The notes under the pieces: generated by a model | Database searches by the model: none | What the model was told of the DNA's origin: nothing | The model's input: the letters and a program-made list of their open reading frames with translations, nothing else | Virus record (IMG/VR): IMGVR_UViG_3300025138_000161 | Span: 1-34,363 of that record | From: a virus | Length of the DNA stretch: 34,363 bases | Direction: 5' to 3' (one strand) | Shown: piece by piece, positions 8,884 to 16,600 of the stretch | How positions within the stretch are numbered: position 1 is the stretch's first letter | Layout: each line of letters starts with the position of its first letter | Made by a program: the position numbers and the translations under genes

Positions 8884-9272
8884 AAGAGCGCGTAATTGTT
8901 GAGACAGACACAGGCAAAATTATGTCAACAGGTGTTTGTTTGAGCGAAGACTTTAACGTCGTACCTGACGGCTGCACTGCGTATGAAAATACTGGCGACT
9001 GGGGTGACTCTACGCATCAATTAGTAGACGGTGAGTTTGTCGAGATCACACAGACGGACGCAGAAGCTTTAGCTGAGATGTGGATGGTAGTTCGTATGCG
9101 TCGAGACTATCTATTAATGAGAAGCGACTGGACACAAACTACGGACTCACCATTAACTGGAGACCAAAGAACGGCTTGGCAGTTGTACCGGCAGGATTTA
9201 CGGGACATAACTGAAAACTTTGCCCACATAATAACATTACAGGATGTAACCTTTCCGACTGCACCAAGTTAA
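8880..9272 (+). CDS. Tail assembly chaperone (Phage_tail_APC-like), second copy
   Basis: 130 residues; GTG start overlaps the tip gene's TGA (GTGA), so the two are co-translated. The C-terminal signature is strong: R-R-D-Y-L-L-M-R-S-D-W-T-Q, then L-T-G-D-Q-R-T-A-W-Q-L-Y-R-Q-D-L-R-D-I-T and an F-P-T-A-P-S ending. The N-terminal half is an acidic beta-rich domain of the kind seen before this signature in tail-fibre assembly proteins. It shares the C-terminal pattern with the protein at 4481 but not its N-terminus. The likely client is the J-like protein. Confidence 0.8.
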   Translation: MKERVIVETDTGKIMSTGVCLSEDFNVVPDGCTAYENTGDWGDSTHQLVDGEFVEITQTDAEALAEMWMVVRMRRDYLLMRSDWTQTTDSPLTGDQRTAWQLYRQDLRDITENFAHIITLQDVTFPTAPS

Positions 9273-9274
9273 AA

Positions 9275-9718
9275 ATGATATTTGAAGCAGTGGCAGCCGT
9301 AAGTGCAGCGTGCAAAGCCTTGGAAATGGCTGCGGGTGCCTGTAACCATATCGAACAACTGGGCGGGTATATTGGAAAGCTTGGTGCTGCTGAATTTGAC
9401 TTACAACGAGCAAAGAACAGCAAGACTTTAACCGAAGCCGAGGCTATGAAAGTCGTTATGGCAGAGGAGACGCTGCGTCAATCAAGAGAAAATATCAAGG
9501 AAGTGTTCTTGATGACCAATAGGATGGATCTCTGGGCTGATATGATGCAGAAGATGGCGGAGGCTAGGAAAAACAGACAAGCGTTTATCAAGGCGGAGGC
9601 TATTAGGAAGAAGAAGTTTAAGAAGGAAATGACACAGTACGCTTTGGTTTTTATGGTGGTGATCGTTTTAGTTCCTGCCGCGATTGGTGGGTTGCTGGTT
9701 TGGCTCACGAACAGATAA
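9275..9718 (+). CDS. Membrane-anchored helical protein, function unknown
   Basis: 147 residues starting 2 nt after the preceding stop. The first ~40 residues are Ala-rich and mildly hydrophobic. Residues 50-115 are charged and predicted coiled coil, ending in a Lys-rich patch (R-K-K-K-F-K-K-E). A single transmembrane helix follows at about 121-144 (L-V-F-M-V-V-I-V-L-V-P-A-A-I-G-G-L-L-V-W-L). No family is recognised. The C-terminal anchor and position at the end of the tail/lysis block are compatible with a spanin-like or virion-membrane role, but nothing proves it. Confidence 0.65.
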   Translation: MIFEAVAAVSAACKALEMAAGACNHIEQLGGYIGKLGAAEFDLQRAKNSKTLTEAEAMKVVMAEETLRQSRENIKEVFLMTNRMDLWADMMQKMAEARKNRQAFIKAEAIRKKKFKKEMTQYALVFMVVIVLVPAAIGGLLVWLTNR

Positions 9719-9905
9719 TCAATGCATAAAAAGTTATGAAATACAATGGTAACCAAGTAAAATATTATAAGATTTGTAGAGATTGAAGAGTCATCACGGC
9801 TTTTTTAGATAGGACAATCTCGCCCCCCTTTTTAACGCACGGATGCCCTCTTTCAGAGCGGACGAACCGTGCGTATTCCCCTCTGAAAAAACACAAGGAG
9901 ACGAA
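9719..9905 (+). other. Intergenic region between tail and ejection blocks
   Basis: 187 bases without a convincing gene. The first half is AT-rich. C- and T-runs (C6 then T5) at about 9823-9833 precede a perfect 8-bp inverted repeat. The ribosome-binding site AAGGAG (9895-9900) for the GTG start at 9906 lies at the right end. An ATG at 9843 is in frame with the GNAT gene but sits inside the hairpin and has no ribosome-binding site, so I do not use it. Confidence 0.5.
9835..9874. repeat. Inverted repeat / hairpin before the GNAT gene
   Basis: ACGCACGG (9835-9842) pairs perfectly with CCGTGCGT (9867-9874). Inside the 24-nt loop, CTCT and AGAG can form a second short stem. Such a structure in the leader could act as a terminator-antiterminator, RNA-processing or protein-binding site. 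There is no T-run directly after it, so it is not a classical + strand terminator. Confidence 0.55.
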
Positions 9906-10370
9906 GTGGCTTATACCATTCGGCGTCCGCGCATAAGTGATTTTGACCAGATCAATACGTTAGGGAAATGGTTTCAGGAAAATAGTCTTTACGCCCATTG
10001 CGGGTGGTCTGACGGCAAGTGTTTTGCTTGGCTTGTGTCAGGGACAGATCCAGAGTCCAGCACCTTTATCAGGGTTGTGGATAAAGACGGTGAAGTAATT
10101 GGGTTTTTCTTAGGGACTATAACTGAGTACTTCTTCTCACATGAAAAGATTGCTCAAGATCTTGTGATGGTTTTTGACCCTGAACAACGGGGTGGAATTA
10201 TTAAGCCAATAATCACATTGGTTCGCGAGTTTACAGCGTGGGCGGAAAGTAAAAACGCAAACGAAGTATGTATAGGAATAACCAGCGGAATCGCCGGGAA
10301 AGGATACGAGTCACTAATTTTAAGATCCGGTTTTAAGCAGGTCGGAAACATAATGAAAAGGAAGGTTTGA
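9906..10370 (+). CDS. GNAT-family N-acetyltransferase
   Basis: 154 residues from GTG 9906, chosen because AAGGAG lies 5 nt upstream. The order of elements fits GNAT: N-terminal 'YTIRRPRISDFDQI' (beta1-alpha1), central 'GEVIGFFLGTITEYFF' (beta3-beta4), then 'VFDPEQRGGIIKPIITLVREFTAWA', where Q-R-G-G replaces the usual acetyl-CoA loop Q/RxxGxG/A, and a C-terminal 'GFKQVGNIMKRKV'. The acceptor substrate is unknown. GNATs are common beside virion genes in marine phages and may modify a virion or host protein. It is the first gene after the hairpin region and is followed 1 nt later by the ejection-protein block. Confidence 0.78.
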   Translation: MAYTIRRPRISDFDQINTLGKWFQENSLYAHCGWSDGKCFAWLVSGTDPESSTFIRVVDKDGEVIGFFLGTITEYFFSHEKIAQDLVMVFDPEQRGGIIKPIITLVREFTAWAESKNANEVCIGITSGIAGKGYESLILRSGFKQVGNIMKRKV

Positions 10371-10371
10371 T

Positions 10372-10953
10372 ATGTGCGGAGGCGGAGGTAGGTTACCAGA
10401 AGAGCGCGAGTCTCAACGAGCTTTAGCAGAGGCTGCAAGATTTAGCCTGCAACGCTATGGAGAGACTTTCGTTCCTATAGAAAACATGATGATTGGCGAA
10501 GCAACTAATTATTTTAATGAAGATAGCTTTGCCCGAAATTATGGAAACCCTATGGGTAGAGCGACAACGCAAACCGCTGCTCTTTACGAGCAGGGCTTAA
10601 ACGATATGCAGCAGGCTGGTTTCCGGCGTGGCTACGATCCCTCATCTGGAGCTTTTCAAAGTGAGTCCGATTCTTTAAGAGCGGCGCAAGCCAGAGGCAT
10701 GGGACTGGCAGGAGCCAGTGCTGGCGTTGCAAGTACTGACAGAGGCTACGACCAACTAAGTAATGTCGTGGCAATGGGTCAAGGTCTGGCAAGCCAAGCG
10801 GTACAAGGTCAAGTGGATTCAGCGCAAATGGGGGTTGACCGAGCGTCAGCCCAAGCCGGTCAGGATTTCATGAGATCAAGTAGTTTGCAAAACCTTGCTG
10901 GAACAGCGACAGGTATGGCGGCTGGATACGGGCTTAACCAGAGGACTGCGTAA
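10372..10953 (+). CDS. Putative internal virion protein, paralogue 1
   Basis: 193 residues starting M-C-G-G-G-G, an N-terminus seen in small ejection/internal core proteins of podoviruses. Residues 30-45 contain 'QRYGETFVPIENMMIGEA', closely echoed in the next protein. The C-terminal two thirds are Ala/Gly/Ser/Gln-rich and predicted helical. Position before a coiled-coil protein and a giant protein, and size near T7 gp14 (about 196 aa), suggest a gp14-like role in forming the ejection channel. This is an inference from order; no sequence identity with T7 is claimed. Confidence 0.65.
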   Translation: MCGGGGRLPEERESQRALAEAARFSLQRYGETFVPIENMMIGEATNYFNEDSFARNYGNPMGRATTQTAALYEQGLNDMQQAGFRRGYDPSSGAFQSESDSLRAAQARGMGLAGASAGVASTDRGYDQLSNVVAMGQGLASQAVQGQVDSAQMGVDRASAQAGQDFMRSSSLQNLAGTATGMAAGYGLNQRTA

Positions 10954-11456
10954 TGAGTCAATTTGAAGATTACCTAGAAAGGCTAAGTCCAGAGACTAGA
11001 AGCCAAGTCAGCGATTTCTACGGATATAACGGAAGCCAAGGTAATCCCTACGCCGCGTTAGCCTATAAAAGGTATACCCCTGACCCGCGTGGCTTTCCGG
11101 GAGATGAAATGTTTGCTGATATTACTCGCGCACAAACAGCGGATTACAGGAATAGATTTGTTCCCGTCGAGAATTTTTTAGCTGGGCAAATAACCGCAAC
11201 CGGCACGCAATCTCTACAAGGAGATTTGGACCGTACTCGCTCATCGATCATCGGCGCAGGAGCCAATGTATCAGGGCAGCAGGGTCGATCTATGGAGCGT
11301 TTTGGGGTAGCTAACAATATGGGCGCTGCCAATCAGAACTCTACAGTTTCGGCTTTAGTAGGCGGCTTAAACGACACAAGAATGCGTGACCAAGATCGTC
11401 GCTCTCAAATTATGAGCGGTACTGGCGGATCACTTGCACAAAAGGCTAGAGGTTAA
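10953..11456 (+). CDS. Putative internal virion protein, paralogue 2
   Basis: 167 residues; its ATG overlaps the previous TAA by 1 nt (TAATG). It shares the 'YRNRFVPVENFLAGQITA' motif (about residues 66-83) with the preceding protein's 'QRYGETFVPIENMMIGEA', and both continue with Ala/Gly/Gln/Ser-rich helices with Asn-Gln repeats. The pair probably arose by tandem duplication followed by strong divergence. The N-terminal 60 residues ('YLERLSPETRSQVSDF', 'RYTPDPRGFPGDEM') are specific to this copy. Likely a structural or ejection component. Confidence 0.65.
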   Translation: MSQFEDYLERLSPETRSQVSDFYGYNGSQGNPYAALAYKRYTPDPRGFPGDEMFADITRAQTADYRNRFVPVENFLAGQITATGTQSLQGDLDRTRSSIIGAGANVSGQQGRSMERFGVANNMGAANQNSTVSALVGGLNDTRMRDQDRRSQIMSGTGGSLAQKARG

Positions 11457-11458
11457 AC

Positions 11459-12124
11459 ATGACATTAATCGCAGCAGGACAAGGGCTTAACAGAAGAGCT
11501 ATTGCTGGCTTTAGAGCTAACGCCAATTTAGAGGCTCAGAGGGTTCAGGCGGGAGAAGCAATCAGCGCACAGAAAGATGCTCAAGCCATGAACACAATGG
11601 GTACTGGCGCAGGTATAGGGGCTATGTACGGCATGAAGGGAATGGGTGGAACCGCTGCCGCCAGCGCACCTGTCAGCAGTAGCTCCGCAGGCTTTGTCAG
11701 CCGTCAAGGCGTTAGCCCTATAACTAACGGGGTCCGCACTCAGGGCATTCCGTTGATGAGTCCTGCATCCGGGAGTCCACAACTCGGGTCTGCCGCTCAG
11801 TTACAAGGTATGAATACTCAGGCAGCAAACGCCTTGGGAGTTAGTACAACAGCCCCGCTTCAATCAAATGTTGTTGGCACTGGCAAGGCTGTATCCGCTT
11901 TAGCAACAGATGGCGCTTTGGCTACGACTGGAACGGCAGCATCTAGTGGAGCAGCCGCTGGTGGAGCAGGCGCAGGCGCAAGCGCAGGAGCAGGGGCTGG
12001 CGCAGGCGCGGGAGCAGGAGCAGGAGCAGGAGCGGGTGGAGCATTGGCTAATATTGCAGCACTAGCTGGTCCGTTAGCAATTGGGTTGGGCGCGGCATTC
12101 TTAATTACAAAATTATTCGATTAG
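11459..12124 (+). CDS. Ala/Gly-rich putative ejection protein with C-terminal membrane segment
   Basis: 221 residues beginning 2 nt after the previous stop. Residues 1-40 are helical and Arg/Glu-rich ('RRAIAGFRANANLEAQRVQ'). A long low-complexity middle follows. A pure (Ala-Gly)n tract at about 165-195 leads into a hydrophobic helix (about 199-218, A-L-A-G-P-L-A-I-G-L-G-A-A-F-L-I-T). The (AG)n-plus-membrane design suits a protein that inserts into or crosses the host envelope during DNA ejection. No known family is recognised. Confidence 0.62.
   Translation: MTLIAAGQGLNRRAIAGFRANANLEAQRVQAGEAISAQKDAQAMNTMGTGAGIGAMYGMKGMGGTAAASAPVSSSSAGFVSRQGVSPITNGVRTQGIPLMSPASGSPQLGSAAQLQGMNTQAANALGVSTTAPLQSNVVGTGKAVSALATDGALATTGTAASSGAAAGGAGAGASAGAGAGAGAGAGAGAGAGGALANIAALAGPLAIGLGAAFLITKLFD
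11963..12040 (+). repeat. GGAGCAGGCGCA-type microsatellite coding for (Gly-Ala)n
   Basis: A run of 6-bp units of the form GGAGCA/GGCGCA repeated about a dozen times. Units differ at the third codon position, so the DNA repeat is imperfect while the protein repeat is near perfect. It is a likely site of length change by slippage that keeps the reading frame. Confidence 0.75.
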
Positions 12125-12131
12125 GTGATAT

Positions 12132-13619
12132 ATGGCTCGTAACGTAGCTGGATTTGGTGAAGGTCTTGCCCAAGGTTTTGGGTTGGTAAATAAGTTCTAT
12201 GACAGTCAAAGAAGTAATGAGCTAGATCAAGAGCAAATCGATATCGCCCGAGACTACCGAGAGGGGCAGGTAAGAAATACTGCGGCAAAATTAGAATTTG
12301 ATCAGGAAAACACAAGCAGAGCTTTAGGAATTGAAGAAACCAAAGCCAAAGCCGCGAGCGCAAAAGAAGACCGTGAAAGGGTTCAAGCAGAAACCAATTT
12401 GATAAGAGAGCAGCAGCGGCAGCAAAACTTTGAAACAACAAACAGAAGGGTTAACGAACAATTAGACGCACAAAAAGCGGATAGAGACGAACGTATAGCC
12501 GCCGGTACTAGGCGTGAACAGACAACAAACAATTATCTAGCGGCTCAACGCGCTTTAGATTACTGGAGGAATGGTCGTACTAATCCGATGGAATATGACG
12601 ATAAAGTGTTTGGTGAAATGATTAAAGGTGTTGGGGGTCTTGCTGGTTTTGATCAATATATCAATCCAATAAATGTTAGGACTATGGAATCTTTTGAAGA
12701 GCAAATGCAGATAATGGCGTCTGGAGGTCAAGCCGACGAAAGAACAATTCTAGACATGGGTGCGTTAGCGCTTAGAGATAGAGATCTTGCAGGTTTGGGG
12801 ACTATCGTTACTGAAGATCAAAATCCCAGTGCTCCAGATTATGTTAGGGGCTGGGAAATCGTATCCAAGCAGCCGGTCAGTATGTCCTCAAGCACAGAAA
12901 CGAACGAGGACGGCACTCAGTCTACAGCCTATTCATTTGAAGTCGATGTGACGGTAAGAGATCCTGATACCGGGAGGACGCACATTTACACCGCAGGAAT
13001 GACTGAAGGTGGGGACGGCGAGGGAATATCTCCTCAAGTAAAAGTCAGCGCTGAAGATCTTATGAAGGTTGCTGGAGCGTATTTAACCTACGCAAGTGTT
13101 GCCAAGCCTATGGCTGGTCAAATTCAAAAAGGAAGAATACAAACGGATACTGAGTTTGAAACTAAAGGCAGATACGACGATTCTAAATATAACCTTTGGA
13201 TGAGTAAGTCAAAAAAATCTTTCAAGCAAAGTGTAAAAAACCGCATGCAACAGGAATCAGATATTCCGGGAAAAACAAACCAAGACTTAATTGACGATGA
13301 GCGGTTACTGGAAAGCCATTTACTTTCTGAGAGATACGATCCTTTGTCGAACCAGAGACAGATAAGAAAAAGCAACGGCAACCTGATGATAGACAAGATT
13401 AATACTGTTAAGGAGGTTCAAGCTTTATCAGCGCAGCTTGAGCAGCAAGGAGAGAGACCCTTGTCTAGAGCGAACCTATTAAGAATGCAGGAGTTCGTTA
13501 CCCGCGATGCAACAAACAATTTTATTTTAGACCCGAAATATAAAAAGCAATTTCAAGAATTTAGGCGAGATGTTTTAGGGCTTAAATCTAATAACCCATA
13601 TCGCGCACCTGGAAGATAG
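12132..13619 (+). CDS. Coiled-coil internal virion protein (gp15-like by position)
   Basis: 495 residues. After a Gly-rich start ('ARNVAGFGEGLAQGFGLVNKF') residues 25-140 are almost continuous charged heptads rich in Gln, Glu, Arg and Lys, a long coiled coil. Residues 150-320 look globular ('GVGGLAGFDQYINP', 'GTIVTEDQNPSAPDYVRGWEI'), and the C-terminus is helical and basic. It lies directly before the giant polyvalent protein, with 3 nt between stop and start, in the place of T7 gp15. I infer a scaffold of the periplasmic ejection channel. Sequence similarity to T7 gp15 is not evident by eye. Confidence 0.62.
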   Translation: MARNVAGFGEGLAQGFGLVNKFYDSQRSNELDQEQIDIARDYREGQVRNTAAKLEFDQENTSRALGIEETKAKAASAKEDRERVQAETNLIREQQRQQNFETTNRRVNEQLDAQKADRDERIAAGTRREQTTNNYLAAQRALDYWRNGRTNPMEYDDKVFGEMIKGVGGLAGFDQYINPINVRTMESFEEQMQIMASGGQADERTILDMGALALRDRDLAGLGTIVTEDQNPSAPDYVRGWEIVSKQPVSMSSSTETNEDGTQSTAYSFEVDVTVRDPDTGRTHIYTAGMTEGGDGEGISPQVKVSAEDLMKVAGAYLTYASVAKPMAGQIQKGRIQTDTEFETKGRYDDSKYNLWMSKSKKSFKQSVKNRMQQESDIPGKTNQDLIDDERLLESHLLSERYDPLSNQRQIRKSNGNLMIDKINTVKEVQALSAQLEQQGERPLSRANLLRMQEFVTRDATNNFILDPKYKKQFQEFRRDVLGLKSNNPYRAPGR

Positions 13620-13622
13620 ATA

Positions 13623-16600
13623 ATGCCACTATACGTTGAAGACTTGTATGACAAGGAAGATCTGGGATCTTTGTCCGATGATAATTTATTTGCTGGACAA
13701 GATGATAGGTCTCAATTTACAAAAGGTTTTTCGGCGGGAATAGATCAAACGCAAGCGCTTGGTGGCGGTCTGTTAGCGCTGGTTGGATCAGCGGTTAATA
13801 ATGATGACTTAATGTTTAGCGGGTTAGATTATTACAACGAACAAATGGCGGAAGCTGCCGAAAGTCAGGGTGATATCGGAAGGATTGAGGACATTGATGG
13901 GTTCGATGATTTCTTGTCTTGGGTTTCTTATACAGCGGGGAATTCAATCCCCTCATTAGCAACCGCAGTTGCTGGCGGTGGTATTGGCGGCGTTGTGGCT
14001 AAAAGTGTTGCTAAATCAGCGATACAAAAAAAAGCACTAACTTACGCTAAAGATCGTTTAACAGATAAAGCCGCAAGCTCTTTTAAAAAGAGAGTGGCAG
14101 ATGACTACACTGCTGCTGCACTTAGCAAGGCTGCAAGAGTAGGTGGTGGTGTTGGTGCGTATCTAACTAGTACAGGAATGGGTGGCGGCGAAGCTTTCAC
14201 AAGAATATTAAATGAGGAAGGGGAAGAAGCTCCCGGAGTAGCCTTAATTACCGGCATGGCAAGTGGGGCGCTTGATGCCATCGCGCCTATGCGTGCGCTT
14301 AAAAGAATATTTCCCGGAAGAGAATACGAATCAGTAATTAGGGAAATGGCTAACGGCGTTTCTAACAAGAGTTCCTTCTACACTAGAGCGCTAAAAGAAT
14401 CTGGCAAGCAAGCTGGTATCGAAGGGCTTACAGAAGGCATGCAAGAGATTGTTCAAAATGTCGCGCTTGAATACGTTCAAACGAACTATACGGATTTAGG
14501 AGAGGCTTTTACTCAAGCTTTAGTTGATGAGTCTAAGTATTCAGCATACGTTAATGCAGCAGCGGCAGGCGTGGTCGGCGGTGGGGTATTCGGCGGGGTA
14601 AGCGGTGCAGTTACCAACGACCCTGTCACCCAAACATCTAGAGTTTTAACAGATGAAATTGAAACTGCTAACTTCGATGCTGAGGTAGCTGGTGCTGTTG
14701 ATAGAGCAAAGGCGGAACCTTTACCTGAAAGTGAATACGACCAAGACGGGAACCTATTACCTGTAGAGGATGATCAAAGCCTAGAAGATGGAAGAAAAGA
14801 AAAACAATCTGAGGCGCAAAGAAAAATTGACGCTCAAAACCGTTATGGACCTCTATTTGACCAGATTGAAGCTAGGAAAAAAGCACAGAAAGTAATTGCT
14901 GACCTTGAGCAAGAGGAAGCTGCTGTCCAACCGCCACAAGGCGATGCTGAAGCGGACCAAAATCTATCAGCTATGGATGAAGCTGTATCAGCAGCTATGG
15001 ACCCAGAAGACTCTCGCCTTAATCAAGGTCTTGAAAACCTCGTTGGGAATAATGTTTCTTTCCGGGGGGCTGTTGGCGTTTTAGTAAAGCGAGAGGATGG
15101 GTACTTCGTTGTTGCAGATAACGAAGACATTTTTATAGAGTCTGGTGAGAGCCGAACAGCTAGAGACCTTGGCGTTGAGTTGACGGCAACGTCAAGAATC
15201 AACACCCCTACAGGCACCCGAGTAACCAGCGGCGATTTAGAGTTCGATGCGGACGTAACCTATAACCCCAGAACCTCCGAATTAAGTCTAAGAGGGAAAA
15301 AATACACATACCTAAGAACTAATAGTGACGATGATGGGAACACTGTTTCGATACAGGTTATTGATGATGAAGGAAATTCAAGGACTATAAGAGAAGCGTC
15401 AGTGGTTTCAAGAGTCGAGCGCATGAAGCTCGAAGCTGAGGGTGGAGTTCTGCCTGCTGGAGGAGCAATAGATCCAAACCCTGTTACTTCTGATCAAGAA
15501 GCTACACCGGCTACCCCGACTACACCGGCTACCCCGCATAAAGACACCATGTCCTTTGACGACCTTCCTGTAACGGTACAAGAAGACATTGTTGCCGACG
15601 CCGAGACTGAGAACGTACCGATACCTGATGAAATCACAATAGAGTCTGCGCTTGATAAGGCGAAGAAGTTAACAGGTTATGAACGAGAAGTTGCTTTGGC
15701 GGCAATAGATGAGGCGATTTTAAAAGCTATAGATTTAAGAAAAGGCGCTACTGAGATACAAAAGCCTACGGCTGAACCCGGAAGATATAGGAAATACGTT
15801 AACCCTTCTATTAACCGGGCTAGGGATCGAGAAGATTCATATCAAGAAGATGTGCGAAATTATGTAAGTCCTAAAGACGCGGTAAGCGCAGCGGTTCAAG
15901 ACAACAATGCAGTCACTGAGACCGTATATGACGGGACAGAAGACTCATTCACAAAAGATCAAATCTCTGAGGAAGAGTTAAACCTTCCCACAAGGAGAAT
16001 AAGGACCGGACCTTACAGAACAAACAACATACAACCGGACGAAACAGCGGGGAAAATTCTTGCCTTGGCGGTTGTAGATTTAATTTCTATGGGGCTTCCA
16101 AAATCTTGGCTTAAAGCAGTAGATGGCGGCTTTTCTGTATTTGTCCCAATGTCGACAAGAGGCGCGGCATTTTTTGCCCCGGCAGATAACTTTGACCCTT
16201 CAAGCGAAGGTTTTATAGGAGTCTCAAGTAAGTATCTATCTAGTAGTAATGCACTTTCCGGTCAGTTTCGTTTTGTATTAGCTCATGAAATAGCTCACGC
16301 CGCAGACCATAAGTTTGAGATCACGGCAAGAATGCCCGGATTTAATCTTGAGCTAATAACAGATGATGGAACTGGAGATCTTACGTTTTCCGCCGGGGAA
16401 GTCATTTCGGAACTATACGACTTATATACCAGTGGAACCGAATTCGGAATGGAATTCGCCTATCCGTTTGCACATGTATCACCTGATCATTTAAGAAAGT
16501 ATAAAGACGATGTTGAGAGCGTTACCGAATTTTTAAGGGCTGAAGCATTCGCTCAAGCTTTCGCTACATTCATTAGTAGCCCTGCATTGTTAAAAAAGGA

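Noticed and set aside
1-9272. Diversity-generating retroelement acting on the fibres
   Set aside because: No reverse transcriptase gene and no template/variable repeat pair with adenine-specific changes was seen; fibre differences look like module exchange.
9781-9900. Group II intron domain V remnant
   Set aside because: The hairpin lacks the 34-nt domain V form with its AGC triad and GAAA loop arrangement, and no intron-encoded reverse transcriptase is present.
13623-13624. Assigning the giant protein as an RNA polymerase (N4-like virion RNAP)
   Set aside because: No T7-like polymerase motifs were seen; the visible motifs are a zincin site and polyvalent-protein-type domains.
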